Of a stretch of DNA of 7,528 nt, positions 6,278 through 7,528 are shown piece by piece; the stretch's first letter is position 1, and the number at the start of each line of letters is the position of its first letter. The notes beneath the pieces are model-generated. The model was not told the DNA's origin, did no database searches, and saw only the letters and a list, made by a program, of their open reading frames with translations. Made by a program: the position numbers and the translations under genes. This DNA comes from Clostridiales bacterium UBA7103 (GTDB lineage Bacteria; Bacillota; Clostridia; Oscillospirales; Oscillospiraceae): NCBI GenBank assembly GCA_002493305.1, contig DKYJ01000046.1:108377-115904 (forward strand), written 5' to 3'.

Positions 6278-7483
6278 TTATTTTTCCTCCTTTTGCTCTG
6301 CGCGAATTTTTTTCATTTCAATGCTTTCAACGAAAGCCTGCACTCTCGTCCTAAGCTGGCCGCTCTGTCCGGAGATATACGGTCTGTCAATTGAGAGAAC
6401 ATGTATTCCGTAATCTCTCGGCATGATCTGGTTGGCGATAACGCGCTCATAAGACCAATAGGTGCAGAACTTCATCTGCTCATAAATGACGCCATCCGCC
6501 TTGAAATCCCATACCAGCTCGGCCACATGGTCGTTGCGGTATTTTACCCTGTGCAGAGCGCTCTGACGGGGACATTCCGTATTTTGCAGATACCAGCGGC
6601 AGACCTGGGTCAGCGCGTCCTCCTGCTGTGTAAGCTCTATGACCTGTCTGCCGGGAAAGCTTCCATAGCAGAATCGATCGGCAACTACAAGCGCTCCGCA
6701 GCCTTCAATAAGCTTAATTAGCTTAGGATCATCGATTTCAGAGCCGACAACGGCAACCCGAACACGGTAATTTCTTTCGGCATCTGGCTCACGCAGCCTC
6801 AGTTCCTCAAGCGTCTCCCGCAAATAGGGGAGGATAAACCGCTTGGGGCAGGTATAGCTGACCAGAACCAGAACAGCAAATTCATATCCGGTAATGGGCG
6901 GATTATCCAGCTTACGAAGCTCTCCGATTTCCGTTAGGATACGGCTGACCTCATTGTGTTCGCTGACGGCGGCGCGGATAGCCTCATCGGATGTGTCCAC
7001 ACCATAGTTTTCCCGCAATGGCTTCAGTATCTTTCTTGAGACCTGTTCTCTTATATGTTCAACACAGTCCTCATCATCGGAGTAGGGAATATCCAGATTG
7101 CAGTAGAAAAACTTGTCTCTGTCCTTTCCCTGCGCTTTCATGATCTCCATATTCTCGATGGCTCTATTATTGGCCTCACACACATCAACGCCGGCCATAG
7201 CATGAAGAAAGCTGTAGCTCCCCTCAAGCGCACGCTCAAGAATTGCCCTGGAAAATTCGCAGCTGTTGTTCGCCATATAATAGGTAGACAGCTCCAGAGA
7301 GCTTGTGTGCGGAGCGCGCAGCCTGACTGAAAAGCAGTTTCCCAGATTCAAAAGAACCTCCGGCGCATGGAAACAGGTATAGCCTATTGCAAGACTGCCC
7401 TCATCAACCGCTTTGCGCACAAGCTCATTGTTTGCTTCCTCAAGCAGACCTTCAAAAAAGATAAGATTTTTTAGTTCTTTCAT
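6278..7483 (-). CDS. 2-hydroxyacyl-CoA dehydratase-family subunit, small (HgdB-like)
   Basis: The protein has 401 residues, near the usual length of the family's smaller subunits. The N-terminal part shows IGYTCFHAPEVLLNLG (33-48), RLRAP (54-58) and candidate Fe-S ligands Cys37, Cys75 and Cys102. The C-terminal lobe has the typical ADGVIYEQMKFCTYWSYE (329-346, Cys340) and the ending GQLRTRVQAFVES (375-387), strongly characteristic of the dehydratase D-component family. Together with the next gene it would form a two-subunit complex, each subunit expected to hold an Fe-S cluster (family knowledge). The start at 7483 has the purine-rich site GGAAGGG just upstream. No activator ATPase or CoA-transferase gene is in the window, and either could lie upstream beyond 7528. 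The reaction and substrate are unknown. Confidence 0.85.
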   Translation of the reverse strand: MKELKNLIFFEGLLEEANNELVRKAVDEGSLAIGYTCFHAPEVLLNLGNCFSVRLRAPHTSSLELSTYYMANNSCEFSRAILERALEGSYSFLHAMAGVDVCEANNRAIENMEIMKAQGKDRDKFFYCNLDIPYSDDEDCVEHIREQVSRKILKPLRENYGVDTSDEAIRAAVSEHNEVSRILTEIGELRKLDNPPITGYEFAVLVLVSYTCPKRFILPYLRETLEELRLREPDAERNYRVRVAVVGSEIDDPKLIKLIEGCGALVVADRFCYGSFPGRQVIELTQQEDALTQVCRWYLQNTECPRQSALHRVKYRNDHVAELVWDFKADGVIYEQMKFCTYWSYERVIANQIMPRDYGIHVLSIDRPYISGQSGQLRTRVQAFVESIEMKKIRAEQKEEK

Positions 7484-7528
7484 TACGCCCTTCCTTTTTT
7501 GTATATTTTGGTTCGGGTATTATGTCAG

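Noticed and set aside
7500..7528. Possible minus-strand promoter: CTGACA (7528-7523), 17 bases, TATACA (7505-7500)
   Set aside because: The -10 match is poor and the implied start near 7493 would fall inside the ribosome site of the 401-residue gene, leaving almost no leader. The window edge also prevents judging whether the operon continues upstream.

Overview
The window looks like a chromosomal segment of a strictly anaerobic Gram-positive of the Clostridia type. The support is convergent: a T-box leader, an ANTAR-domain regulator next to a type III glutamine synthetase, a pair of 2-hydroxyacyl-CoA dehydratase-family subunits, strong AGGAGG-type ribosome sites, and a near-perfect housekeeping promoter. 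I cannot name a genus from the sequence. I see no transposase, CRISPR array, tRNA or rRNA.

Plus strand, 1-4474, is a nitrogen-assimilation block. The window opens inside the 3' end of a T-box leader (conserved T-box plus competing antiterminator and terminator folds). It is followed by asnB, a glutamine-hydrolysing asparagine synthetase. Its stop codon overlaps the ribosome site of a 187-residue protein with a degenerate receiver-like N-terminus and a C-terminal ANTAR RNA-binding domain. Next comes a 143-base intergenic region holding a 14-bp palindrome, a TTGACA-17-TATAAT promoter, and a short leader with an intrinsic terminator. The 5' arm of that terminator can instead fold into a hairpin with an ANTAR-type hexaloop (A at position 1, G at position 4). 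Then comes glnN, a complete 697-residue type III glutamine synthetase. The likely logic is that glutamine synthetase makes glutamine, AsnB spends it to make asparagine, and both are controlled by premature termination. AsnB would respond to uncharged tRNA. Glutamine synthetase would probably respond to the ANTAR protein encoded just upstream.

A strong hairpin at 4503-4529 lies in the 61-base gap between convergent transcription units.

Minus strand, 7483 down to 4536, is a tight three-gene operon: two 2-hydroxyacyl-CoA dehydratase-family subunits (401 and 522 residues, one base apart) and a 52-residue single-pass membrane protein. The substrate is unknown. The ATP-dependent activator and CoA-transferase that usually accompany such enzymes are not in the window and could lie beyond position 7528.

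The most interesting points are the candidate ANTAR-controlled attenuator in front of glnN and the unusual dehydratase-like operon with its small membrane protein.
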